DNA from: a candidate division KSB1 bacterium
GTDB taxonomy: Bacteria; Zhuqueibacterota; JdFR-76; DREG01
NCBI GenBank assembly: GCA_022566355.1
Contig: JADFJB010000006.1
Coordinates: 1 to 64,000 of the forward strand
Reading direction: 5' to 3'
Length of the DNA stretch: 64,000 nucleotides
Shown: positions 57,350 to 63,907 of the stretch, one piece after another
Layout: each line of letters begins with the position of its first letter
Numbering within the stretch: the stretch's first letter is position 1
Made by a program: the position numbers and the translations under genes
Notes under the pieces: model-generated
The model's input: only the letters and a program-made list of their open reading frames with translations
What the model was told of the DNA's origin: nothing
Database searches by the model: none

Positions 57350-57709
57350 ATGGACAATAAGGAATTTGCAAAGCAGCTTGAAAATCGAACAAGAACTTTC
57401 GCGATTCAAATTATTCAATTATCAACTAAATTACCAAGGACACCAGAAGCAAATGTAATTAGAAAGCAAATAACTAAAGCGGGAACTTCAATTGGTGCGA
57501 ATTATCGGGAAGCTAATCGATCAAGAAGTAAAAATGACTTTATAAGTAAAATTAGAATATGCGAAAGTGAGTCAAGCGAAACCCAATATTGGCTTCAGAT
57601 TATTGGGCAAATGTCCTGGATTTCAAAAGAAATAATAAATCCTTTGTATGAAGAATGCAGCCAATTGCTCGCACTATTTTCCTCCATTGTCCAAAAAAGT
57701 AAATTATAG
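57350..57709 (+). CDS. Four-helix-bundle protein (S23/IVS family)
   Basis: A 119-residue all-helical protein: FAKQLENRTRTFAIQIIQLS, RTPEANVIRKQITKAGTSIG, ANYREANRSRSKNDFISKIR and ICESESSETQYWLQIIGQMS. These are the blocks of the four-helix-bundle family first seen in 23S rRNA intervening sequences and related to the accessory variability protein (Avd) of diversity-generating retroelements. GGGGGAG precedes the ATG. It lies between inverted AAGTGCCTAAAG arms, not in an rRNA gene. The function is unknown; binding of nucleic acid is the usual inference. Confidence 0.87.
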   Translation: MDNKEFAKQLENRTRTFAIQIIQLSTKLPRTPEANVIRKQITKAGTSIGANYREANRSRSKNDFISKIRICESESSETQYWLQIIGQMSWISKEIINPLYEECSQLLALFSSIVQKSKL

Positions 57710-57750
57710 GTTGTAGTTTATAAATAATTAAATAATAGCATCTTTTTAAT

Positions 57751-57772
57751 TTTAGGCACTTTAGGTACTTTT
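57751..57772. repeat. Right arm: inverted copy of the AAGTGCCTAAAG unit
   Basis: TTTAGGCACTTTAGGTACTT (57751-57770) and following Ts. The reverse complement matches the left arm (57117-57156) with one mismatch per unit. It lies 42 nt after the stop of the four-helix-bundle gene. Confidence 0.7.
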
Positions 57773-57795
57773 TTTATTATTGGATGACTTTTAGT

Positions 57796-57903
57796 CTAGC
57801 GAGCTATCGTCTGTAACTCTTCTCTGATAACTTTTCGGAGCGTACTTTCCAACTTACATTCGTGTTGTTGAATTACTGGCATAATGCATCATTGATCAAG
57901 GTC
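57796..57903 (-). pseudogene. Duplicate 3' fragment of the BrnA-type antitoxin gene
   Basis: On the minus strand it reads QQHECKLESTLRKVIREELQ, then TIAR-stop (stop 57796-57798), the same end as the antitoxin at 58627-58890 (KLESTLRKVIREELQTIAR). Nucleotide identity is about 88-90 percent over 57789-57903 against 58620-58736. A 2-bp loss near 57880 breaks the frame. Upstream of 57903 the similarity ends. The fragment and the intact copy flank the DUF433/DUF5615 pair. Confidence 0.8.
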
Positions 57904-57997
57904 GTCTTGCAGGATGGGTAAGAGGCAACACAACGTACGAAACAGATTTCGGTTAGCGCATCAGAGCGGTGCTAGCTAGTGTGAAATTTATGTGACA

Positions 57998-58264
57998 CTA
58001 TGCGCCCGCCAAACTTTTAGAACAACATGAGACGAGTGCAATCACAATTACCCCATTGTGATTTTCAAATTGGAGTGGAATAGTGTGAAAAAAATCTTTA
58101 TCCGTAGTTAGAAAAATTGCTGAATTTTTTTGTGCTATATCAAAAAGAACAGAATCATCAACTCCTTTATATTCAATGGAATGTCCATCTATCGTTTCAT
58201 GGCCAGTTGAATTTATATACGAAATACTTTTTCTAGGAAAATTCTCATCAAGAAAAAATATCAT
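57998..58264 (-). CDS. DUF5615 PIN-like toxin, C-terminally truncated
   Basis: An 88-residue PIN-like protein: MIFFLDENFPRKSISYINST with the acidic DEN metal-site motif, then IEYKGVDDSVLFDIAQKNSA and FLTTDKDFFH (TTDKDF, the second acidic motif). The last ten residues (VSCCSKSLAGA) do not fit the family, so the C-terminal part has been replaced at a junction near 58010. Overlaps the stop of the DUF433 frame at 58261 by four bases (ATGA), as in the usual antitoxin-toxin operon. PIN-like toxins are RNases. Activity is doubtful because of the lost end. Confidence 0.7.
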   Translation of the reverse strand: MIFFLDENFPRKSISYINSTGHETIDGHSIEYKGVDDSVLFDIAQKNSAIFLTTDKDFFHTIPLQFENHNGVIVIALVSCCSKSLAGA

Positions 58265-58507
58265 GATACCTTGAGATTGTAAGGTAGACTTTCAAAACTG
58301 GAGAGGTAACTTCCAAATGAGAGCGCTGCTTGAATATCCTCTTTTGATATATTTGGATAGTCTTCCAAAATTTCTTGAAACGTATCTCCCGGATGCAAGA
58401 GCGCCAAGTATGTTACTTACAAGGACTCTTGTCCCTTTGATAACCGGCTTTCCATGACAAACATTTGGATTTATAGAAATTCTTTCAATCATAACCATTT
58501 CCTGCAT
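58261..58507 (-). pseudogene. DUF433-family antitoxin, one-base frameshift
   Basis: The first frame reads ERISINPNVCHGKPVIKGTR, then VLVSNILGALASG, the DUF433 start (NPxVCHGKPVIKGTR). One extra G (GCATCC-GGG-AGATACG, where GGA is expected) shifts it. The other frame continues DTFQEILEDYPNISKEDIQA, ALSFGSYL and SLPYNLKVS to TGA at 58261-58263. Joined, the two halves give a normal ~80-residue DUF433 protein. The toxin start overlaps the stop. The first-frame continuation to 58292 is not real protein. Confidence 0.75.
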
Positions 58508-58626
58508 TCATTTATAGGTAAAAAAAACATTTTATAATTAAGCGCCAAAACGCAATAAGATCAAAATTATTTTTTTGTGTGTTTTAAAAATGAATAGAAT
58601 CTTCACTCGAAATGTTAATTTTTAGT

Positions 58627-58890
58627 CTAACGCGCTATTGTCTGTAACTCTTCTCTGATAACTTTCCGCAGCGTACTTTCCAACTTACCTTCGTGTTGTT
58701 GAATATACTGGCTTAATGCATCATTAATCAGGGTTTGGTAATTTCCACCACCCATTTTATGAACTTCATTGCGAAACCATTTAATTACATTGTCATCCAA
58801 ACGAATGGTTATGCGTGTCTTACCAGGTGGCGATTTTACAACTGCACCTTGCTTAGCGCTACTAAAATTATATTCTTCTTTTGCTTTCAT
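58627..58890 (-). CDS. brnA: BrnA-type antitoxin
   Basis: An 87-residue protein: KTRITIRLDDNVIKWFRNEV (the ribbon strand and helix of the ribbon-helix-helix fold), GGGNYQTLINDALSQYIQQH, and KLESTLRKVIREELQTIAR at the C-terminus. This matches the BrnA antitoxin, which binds DNA and neutralises the RelE-like RNase BrnT. The start ATG lies inside the end of the BrnT pseudogene frame (stop 58868), the normal toxin-first order for this system. The antitoxin is intact while its toxin is broken. Confidence 0.85.
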   Translation of the reverse strand: MKAKEEYNFSSAKQGAVVKSPPGKTRITIRLDDNVIKWFRNEVHKMGGGNYQTLINDALSQYIQQHEGKLESTLRKVIREELQTIAR

Positions 58891-59148
58891 ATGTTTTACT
58901 CTCCGTTTTTGTGGCTTTGCGGGCTGAAATTATTCGAATATTGTCACCGCGATGCGTATACACGACAACAAGTACTCGGCCAAATAAATCTATTCTGCTG
59001 TTGCAAATCGCTGTTCGTCCTCAATAATTTGATCTTTAATAGTTAAGCCCAGATCATCTTCAAGTACACTCATTGCATCTGCAAAATCTAATTTATGCTT
59101 CTTTAGATTTCGAGTTGCCTTTTGCGCATCCCATTGATAATCTACTAT
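58868..59148 (-). pseudogene. brnT: BrnT toxin, start codon lost and frameshifted
   Basis: The frame reads VDYQWDAQKATRNLKKHKLD, FADAMSVLEDDLGLTIKDQI and IEDEQRFATAE-stop, then in another frame IDLFGRVLVVVYTHRGDNIR and IISARKATKTESKTYESK (stop 58868). These match BrnT (start ...EWDxxKAxxNxxKH, end IRIISARKAT). A single G lost near 58985 (GCA-GA-ATA for GCA-GGA-ATA) breaks GIDLFGR. The expected ATG is ATA (59146-59148) with no ATG, GTG or TTG in frame before a stop. Both faults would prevent normal toxin. Confidence 0.78.
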
Positions 59149-59159
59149 GTTTCAATATA

Positions 59160-59174
59160 TGCACAATCAGTGCA
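59160..59174. promoter_or_regulatory. Candidate operator palindrome upstream of brnT
   Basis: TGCACAATCAGTGCA: 5-bp arms around a 5-bp centre, about 12 nt upstream of the toxin start. BrnA-type antitoxins repress their own operon from such sites. Inferred from position. Confidence 0.45.
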
Positions 59175-59570
59175 CAAAGCAAAGATTAAAAGTTGATCAT
59201 AAATATTGGTGGGGATGATACTTTTATAGTGTTTATAAAATATGGTTCATCATTAAGGATGCATACTTTTCGATTTGAAGCAAGGGGTCTATTTTTGAAA
59301 TTAGGTTGGGACACAATATATTTATGATCCTTACTTATTAATCCTCTACGAGGTTATTTATGATCAATTGCAGCAGAATGAGGCATCCACAGATTTTGAT
59401 TTATCCTCGTTTAGGATATATTTATAAAAACTCTCGCAGAGAAAAAAACATCGGAGATGTTTAATTATTGTAGAAACGAAGTCGAACATTTCCTCGTAGA
59501 GGATACATATGCGACTTGTATAACCTCTTCTTTCATTTCCACCATATTGACCTGGGGCAAAGAACCCCAA

Positions 59571-59630
59571 TGATTTTGAAATATGATATGACATACAATA
59601 TTTAGAAGCGAATGTCAAGTTATTTTTGGG
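59571..59630 (+). repeat. 60-bp direct repeat, copy 1
   Basis: Starts TGATTTTGAAATATGA and ends GCGAATGTCAAGTTATTTTT plus GGG. About 85 percent identical to copy 2 at 59880-59939 (nine mismatches, no gap). The shared core GCGAATGTCAAG is exact. Confidence 0.85.
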
Positions 59631-59642
59631 ATTATTATCAAT

Positions 59643-59767
59643 ACAGGGCCGCGGCACAATGAGATGAACGGCGCTCCTGATAACAGGATTACGGCTACTT
59701 GGCCAGTCCTGACGCCTCGGAACATAGATCTCGAATCCGATACTTGGACTGGTGCTTGCGGCCCTGT
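59643..59767. ncRNA. Candidate structured RNA or foldable DNA element
   Basis: The 10-bp ends ACAGGGCCGC (59643-59652) and GCGGCCCTGT (59758-59767) pair exactly, extended by GCAC (59654-59657) with GTGC (59752-59755). Inside are hairpin TCCTG-ATAA-CAGGA (59675-59688) and stem CAGTCC/GGACTG (59704-59709 with 59746-59751), itself enclosing TCGGA/TCCGA (59717-59721 with 59736-59740). This makes a multi-branch fold in a GC-rich island inside AT-rich DNA. The strand is not known. It does not match any RNA I recognise; a transposable or attachment-type element is also possible. Confidence 0.5.
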
Positions 59768-59879
59768 TGTATCCATGTTACAAACCGAGAAATCCTTTGG
59801 CAAGACATAAAGATTCAGGAAGTAAATTTTCCCAATTCTAACTTAGATTCATCCTGAATCTGGTCCTGTGAATTCTTAC

Positions 59880-59939
59880 TGATTTTGAAATATGACATTA
59901 AATACAATATTTGATTGCGAATGTCAAGATATTTTTGGA
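59880..59939 (+). repeat. 60-bp direct repeat, copy 2
   Basis: Starts TGATTTTGAAATATGACATT, ends GCGAATGTCAAGATATTTTT plus GGA; the partner of the copy at 59571-59630. The two lie on either side of the structured element. Confidence 0.85.
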
Positions 59940-60224
59940 AGCAAGGTCGGAAAAGTAGTTTAGATGAACACCGCTTGAGAGAACCGTGGGCATAAATACA
60001 TTCCTAGCTTCATAATTCAAAAATAATGTAATAATTTTTGCCTAGATTCCCAACAAATATTTTTAATGGTTAATTATTATTGAGCTTTCAAACAACCTTA
60101 CCTGCTCAAATTGCAACCAGGCAGCTAGCTGTTGTTGATTCATGGGGAGGAATAAATGTGGTAAAAGAAAAATATCATAGGTGAAGTTTCAGATTTTATT
60201 GTTTCATCGAAAAATGAAATTGTA

Positions 60225-61076
60225 GTGTCAGATAATCAAGCTAATCAGATCCTGTTTTTTGATAAAAAAGGCAATTGTATTCGCAGAGTAGGCCAAAAAG
60301 GACAAGGACCTAATGAATATAAACGCCCAGGTTCCATTGCACAAACTGATACGAATCTGATTATCAATGATCATGGAAATTCACGTTTTCAATATCTTTC
60401 GTTAACGGGTGATTATATAGCCATAAAAAGTTACGAAATAGAAGTTGCACCATTAATTTCATCTAGAGGTGAAAGTTTTGATCATTCCGGAAATTATTTT
60501 TTAGCTACAAACGGATATTTGGCGGACAGTCTTATACAGAAATTTGATAAAAGTTTTAATCCAAAGCAATTGTTCGGTGAATTAGAATCTGATCAATTTG
60601 ATTACCTAAATTACGCAAGTTTAAAGAAAGCCATTGAGAACAATCAAATTCCAGCAGTTCTGGTGAATTCTATTTTATTGGAATATTGTGAAGATGCTAC
60701 TTTGTTAGCCGTCCATATGTCGATACCTGTTATAAAAAGGTTTTCGAGCCAGGGCAAATTGTTGTTTCGAAAAAGCCTTAAAGTCCCGGAAATGGATTTG
60801 ATGAAGGAAAAATTCTTTTCGGATAATAAAAAGAGTAAGAAAAAAAGGTTTCGGCCTCTTTATTATTGGATGGATTTAGCATTGGACAATAAAGGTGGGG
60901 CTTATTTGTTATTATTCTATAATGAAAAGATGATTTTATACCATGTCGATTATGATGGCAACCTGATAGAAAAACTAATTGGCCCCAGCGATTTTATAAG
61001 TCAAATCGTTTTGAATGGCAACGAGTTATGGGCATTTGGTATTTCATCTTTAAAGTTTTATAGATTTGAAATTTGA
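60225..61076 (+). CDS. 6-bladed beta-propeller protein, 5' end damaged
   Basis: A 283-codon frame from GTG 60225. It starts with propeller blades: NQANQILFFDKKGNCIRRVG, QKGQGPNEYKRPGSI, TNLIINDHGNSRFQYLSLTG, LALDNKGGAYLLLFYNEKMI and YHVDYDGNLIEKL, the NHL/6-bladed pattern of exported FCB proteins. In-frame sequence before 60225 is also protein-like (NIIGEVSDFIVSSKNEIVVS) back to a TAA at 60162, and an upstream frame carries AVVDSWGGINVVKEK. The signal peptide is missing, so the gene is probably 5'-frameshifted near an A-run at 60164-60172 and may not be functional. Confidence 0.65.
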   Translation: MSDNQANQILFFDKKGNCIRRVGQKGQGPNEYKRPGSIAQTDTNLIINDHGNSRFQYLSLTGDYIAIKSYEIEVAPLISSRGESFDHSGNYFLATNGYLADSLIQKFDKSFNPKQLFGELESDQFDYLNYASLKKAIENNQIPAVLVNSILLEYCEDATLLAVHMSIPVIKRFSSQGKLLFRKSLKVPEMDLMKEKFFSDNKKSKKKRFRPLYYWMDLALDNKGGAYLLLFYNEKMILYHVDYDGNLIEKLIGPSDFISQIVLNGNELWAFGISSLKFYRFEI

Positions 61077-61130
61077 ACATCTTACCTATTATGAAAAAAT
61101 ACTTTGGAAACGATAATATTTATACTATGT

Positions 61131-61149
61131 TGTAACGTTTTGCGTTACA
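61131..61149. promoter_or_regulatory. Candidate HigA operator palindrome
   Basis: TGTAACG-TTTTG-CGTTACA, a perfect 7-bp inverted repeat with a 5-bp centre, 8 to 20 nt ahead of the toxin start. The antitoxin of this operon has a helix-turn-helix domain and such antitoxins repress their own operon, so this is a likely binding site. Confidence 0.6.
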
Positions 61150-61156
61150 AAGTAAT

Positions 61157-61468
61157 GTGACGTATATATTGATCACTGTTAAATTTAGAAGAATCTATTT
61201 GGAGAAATGTTATCGAATTAAAAGTGAAGCTCATAAAAAATGGGGCCCGATTGTCGGAGATAAGTATATTAAGCAATTAAATTTAATCTATGCTACTGAA
61301 TCAGTAAAGGATTTATATTTAATACCTCAATTACGATTTCATCCTTTAAAAGGCGACTTGGAAGGTCATCACTCTATTACTCTTACATATCGAGCACGTT
61401 TAATAGTTAAATGTGACGGTGATACTATCATTTTGATAGAAAAGGTAAGTACAAAACATTATGAGTAA
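61157..61468 (+). CDS. higB: HigB-type toxin (RelE superfamily)
   Basis: A 103-residue protein: KFRRIYLEKCYRIKSEAHKK, WGPIVGDKYIKQLNLIYATE, LYLIPQLRFHPLKGDLEGHH and SITLTYRARLIV, then EKVSTKHYE. LRFHPLKGDLEG is the HigB signature, and HYE at the end is a usual catalytic region. GTG 61157 or TTG 61169 may be the start; the latter gives the better N-terminus (ITVKFRR). HigB cleaves mRNA on the ribosome. The gene overlaps the antitoxin by 8 bp, and unlike the other modules here it is free of stops. Confidence 0.82.
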   Translation: MTYILITVKFRRIYLEKCYRIKSEAHKKWGPIVGDKYIKQLNLIYATESVKDLYLIPQLRFHPLKGDLEGHHSITLTYRARLIVKCDGDTIILIEKVSTKHYE

Positions 61469-62549
61469 TAATGATTTTTATACAGACAGTCCCATTCATC
61501 CGGGCGAGCATTTGAAAGATACTCTTGCATCTTTTGGTCTCTCACAAACTGAATTATCTAATCGTATTGGAAAGTCCAGAAAGGTCATCAATGAAATTAT
61601 TTCCGGCAAAGCTCCTATTGCACCCAGCACTGCGATTCTTTTAGAACGTGTTCTAAATGTGCCGGCTCATGTATGGAATAATCTACAGCGTAATTTTGAC
61701 CTGAATATTGCATATCTATCTGAGCAAGTCAAAATAAAAAAGGAAAGTAAATTATTAAGCTACTTTCCTATTCGTCAAATGATCAAATTTGGGTGGATTC
61801 CGGAGTGTATGTCTAATGAAGAAAAAGTAAAAAATTTACTTTCATTTTTTTGTGTATCCAGCCTCATGAATATTGAAAACTCTCTATCTGTTCAATTTCG
61901 TCGATCGATAAGAGATAATATTTCAAAAGAAGCTTTATACGCATGGATCCGGCAAGGTGAATATGAAGTCAGAAAAATTGAAACTTCAACCTACGACAAA
62001 ATTGGTTTACAAAAATGTCTATCAGAATTGAGAAATCTTACAAATGTTTCACCGGAACTGTTTCAACCTGAAGTTAAGAGAATTTGTGCTGGAGTTGGTG
62101 TTGCTGTTGTGTTTGTTCCAGAACTTCCAAAAACATACATCAATGGCGCCACATTTTGGTTTGATGGTTTTAAAAAATCAGCACTTTTATTAAGCCTTCG
62201 GTTTAAGACAAATGACAATCTTTGGTTTAGTTTTTTTCATGAATTAGGCCACATCATACTACATCGCAAAAAGGAAAACTTCCTGGATATCTCTGATTTA
62301 AAACTCACTGGTGAAGATCGAATCAAAGAAAAAGAAGCCGACACTTTTGCTGCTAATATTTTAATTCCGGATGCAAAATGGAACGATTTCAAATATTCGG
62401 TTCCGTACACAAGACAGAAGATTTTACAATTTTCGCAAGACATTGCAATAGCCCCTGGGATTGTTGTCGGACGTCTTCAAAAGGAAGAATTATTGCCTTA
62501 TAGTCACCTTAATGGACTGAAAGAAAAATATCAATGGGTTCTGGATTGA
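61461..62549 (+). CDS. higA: HigA antitoxin fused to an ImmA/IrrE metallopeptidase domain
   Basis: A 362-residue protein. Residues ~10-75 are a helix-turn-helix domain of the HigA type (IHPGEHLKDTLASFGLSQTE, LSNRIGKSRKVINEIISGKA, LERVLNVPAHVWNNLQRNF). Residues ~200-350 form an ImmA/IrrE-like peptidase: ICAGVGVAVVFVPELPKTYI, FFHELGHIILH (HExxH at about 260) and KEKEADTFAANILIP with the third ligand Glu. Classical HigA is about 100 residues, so this is a long form. The peptidase could degrade a repressor or the antitoxin itself; that is inference. Confidence 0.85.
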   Translation: MSNNDFYTDSPIHPGEHLKDTLASFGLSQTELSNRIGKSRKVINEIISGKAPIAPSTAILLERVLNVPAHVWNNLQRNFDLNIAYLSEQVKIKKESKLLSYFPIRQMIKFGWIPECMSNEEKVKNLLSFFCVSSLMNIENSLSVQFRRSIRDNISKEALYAWIRQGEYEVRKIETSTYDKIGLQKCLSELRNLTNVSPELFQPEVKRICAGVGVAVVFVPELPKTYINGATFWFDGFKKSALLLSLRFKTNDNLWFSFFHELGHIILHRKKENFLDISDLKLTGEDRIKEKEADTFAANILIPDAKWNDFKYSVPYTRQKILQFSQDIAIAPGIVVGRLQKEELLPYSHLNGLKEKYQWVLD

Positions 62550-62671
62550 ACATTATATACTTATTTTGGACCCATTCAAAATCCTACCAAACATAATCAA
62601 ATTTTCATTTTGACAACGAAATCTAACGAATTCAGGTAGATTGTCTTTTGCTCTAACTGTAAAAACTATTT

Positions 62672-62815
62672 TCATCCCTTCTCAGCGGCTTTTATAATTT
62701 TGTCAACATCCTCAAATGTATCTTCTATGGAAAGAACACGACCACTTTTATAGTCTTCTAGTCCTTGCACAACTTTACGCATAAATTCAATGTTGTCTAA
62801 ATCTAAAGTCTCCAT
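62672..62815 (-). CDS. Small antitoxin-like orphan protein
   Basis: ATG 62815 (47 residues) follows GGAG 8 nt upstream; the frame is open to 62887 but those codons would overlap the next gene. It reads METLDLDNIEFMRKVVQGLE, then DYKSGRVLSIEDTFEDVDKI. The GLEDxKxGRVxxxED pattern is common at the C-terminus of small antitoxins. No toxin gene accompanies it here. This may be a solitary antitoxin remnant. Confidence 0.55.
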   Translation of the reverse strand: METLDLDNIEFMRKVVQGLEDYKSGRVLSIEDTFEDVDKIIKAAEKG

Positions 62816-62879
62816 TTTTGATTCTCCAAATTTTTGTATTCCCAAGTGTACTATCGTTTTCGATAGTTTCCACAGCGAT

Positions 62880-63848
62880 CTACTCAAAAATTTCCCTCAC
62901 CAACATTACAACCTCCTTCGCACAACCCCAGGCAATTGTATGGCCAATAGAACCATGGCCATAGTTATGGATGATTGCCGATTTTTGTGAAATTCTTTCA
63001 AGCTCTAAACGCACAGAGTACCTGCCGGGTCGAAGTCCGACTTTGCTCTCCAGAATCTCCGGGTTGGCAAAAACCGGGTTTAACTTTGCACACCTTTCAA
63101 TGATCAACTGAGTCGCCTTTTCGTCCGGTTTTAAACTCCAATTGTTCTCTTCTTTAGTGCTGCCGAGAATGCAGTGGTTTTTGTGGGGAATAATGTAACA
63201 ATAAGAAGAGGGATCGCTTACATAAAAAATGTCAGATGGTAAATCAGTGGGTTTTCGGACCAGCAGAACCTGGCCTCGAATAGGATAAACCCGGTCGTCG
63301 TGGGCCAGTTCTTTCGCCCCAACCCCTGAGCAGTTGACCACTATCGAGTATTGATGGGTTAATTCGCCAAGGCTCTTTACATTCTCCTGTTGAATGATTC
63401 CACCCAACCCTAAAAATTGATGTTTTAAATATTTCATATACATCGGGGCATCGATTTTTGCAGATGTATATTTATAGCCAAACTTCCAGGGAGTTACGGT
63501 TTTGCCGCTAACAATGGCTTTGAAATCAGGAGCAAAATCCGCCCAATGTGAATCAGGAACCTGTCGATCGAAAAACTCATGAAGTGTAGTCATAGAAATT
63601 CCTGATCCCGGAATTTCCGCCAGAGCCTGAAATTTTTCCAGGCTGATTTTACTCCAGGTTCGAACTTTTTCGCCGGTTTCTATCCCATGCGGATACCAGA
63701 ATGCACCTGCAACATCCGAAGTGGTTTTGGGCGGCAGTTCACGAGCCAGTATTTTGACATTGAAGCCATTTTCGAGAAGACTCAAACCACAGGTTAATCC
63801 GGAAACGCCGCAACCAACGACTGCAATTTGGGGGGAGTTGTTGTGCAT
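62880..63848 (-). CDS. FAD-dependent D-amino-acid oxidase family protein
   Basis: A 322-residue DAO-family flavoprotein: IAVVGCGVSGLTCGLSLLEN (the FAD GxGxxG motif), VAGAFWYPHGIETGEKVRTW, IVVNCSGVGAKELAHDDRVY, PIRGQVLLVRKPTD, IIPHKNHCILGSTKEENNWS, VGLRPGRYSVRLELE and HNYGHGSIGHTIAWGCAKEV. These are the D-amino acid or D-aspartate oxidase blocks. It oxidises D-amino acids to imino acids with release of peroxide. The C-terminal Gly-rich FAD motif is complete. No operon partner is visible. Confidence 0.9.
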   Translation of the reverse strand: MHNNSPQIAVVGCGVSGLTCGLSLLENGFNVKILARELPPKTTSDVAGAFWYPHGIETGEKVRTWSKISLEKFQALAEIPGSGISMTTLHEFFDRQVPDSHWADFAPDFKAIVSGKTVTPWKFGYKYTSAKIDAPMYMKYLKHQFLGLGGIIQQENVKSLGELTHQYSIVVNCSGVGAKELAHDDRVYPIRGQVLLVRKPTDLPSDIFYVSDPSSYCYIIPHKNHCILGSTKEENNWSLKPDEKATQLIIERCAKLNPVFANPEILESKVGLRPGRYSVRLELERISQKSAIIHNYGHGSIGHTIAWGCAKEVVMLVREIFE

Positions 63849-63907
63849 GGTTTGGTTAATTTATAAAACAAACTAAATAATATTTCTTTGTATTGACCTT
63901 ATCTGCT

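Larger units (their letters stand above)
59175..60160. other. Intergenic region with nested repeats and a structured element
   Basis: About 1 kb without an intact gene. It holds an inverted repeat of 13 bp, ATCCTCTACGAGG (59341-59353) against CCTCGTAGAGGAT (59492-59504); a hairpin TGGGG/CCCCA (59553-59569); a direct repeat pair of 60 bp (59571-59630 and 59880-59939); and between them a GC-rich foldable segment at 59643-59767. A 62-codon minus-strand frame crosses the structured part but looks incidental. The remainder is AT-rich. Confidence 0.6.

Noticed and set aside
59615-59803. Minus-strand frame of 62 codons across the structured element
   Set aside because: No family or ribosome-binding site was seen and it follows the fold symmetry; a real protein cannot be excluded without homologues, but the structure explains the sequence better.
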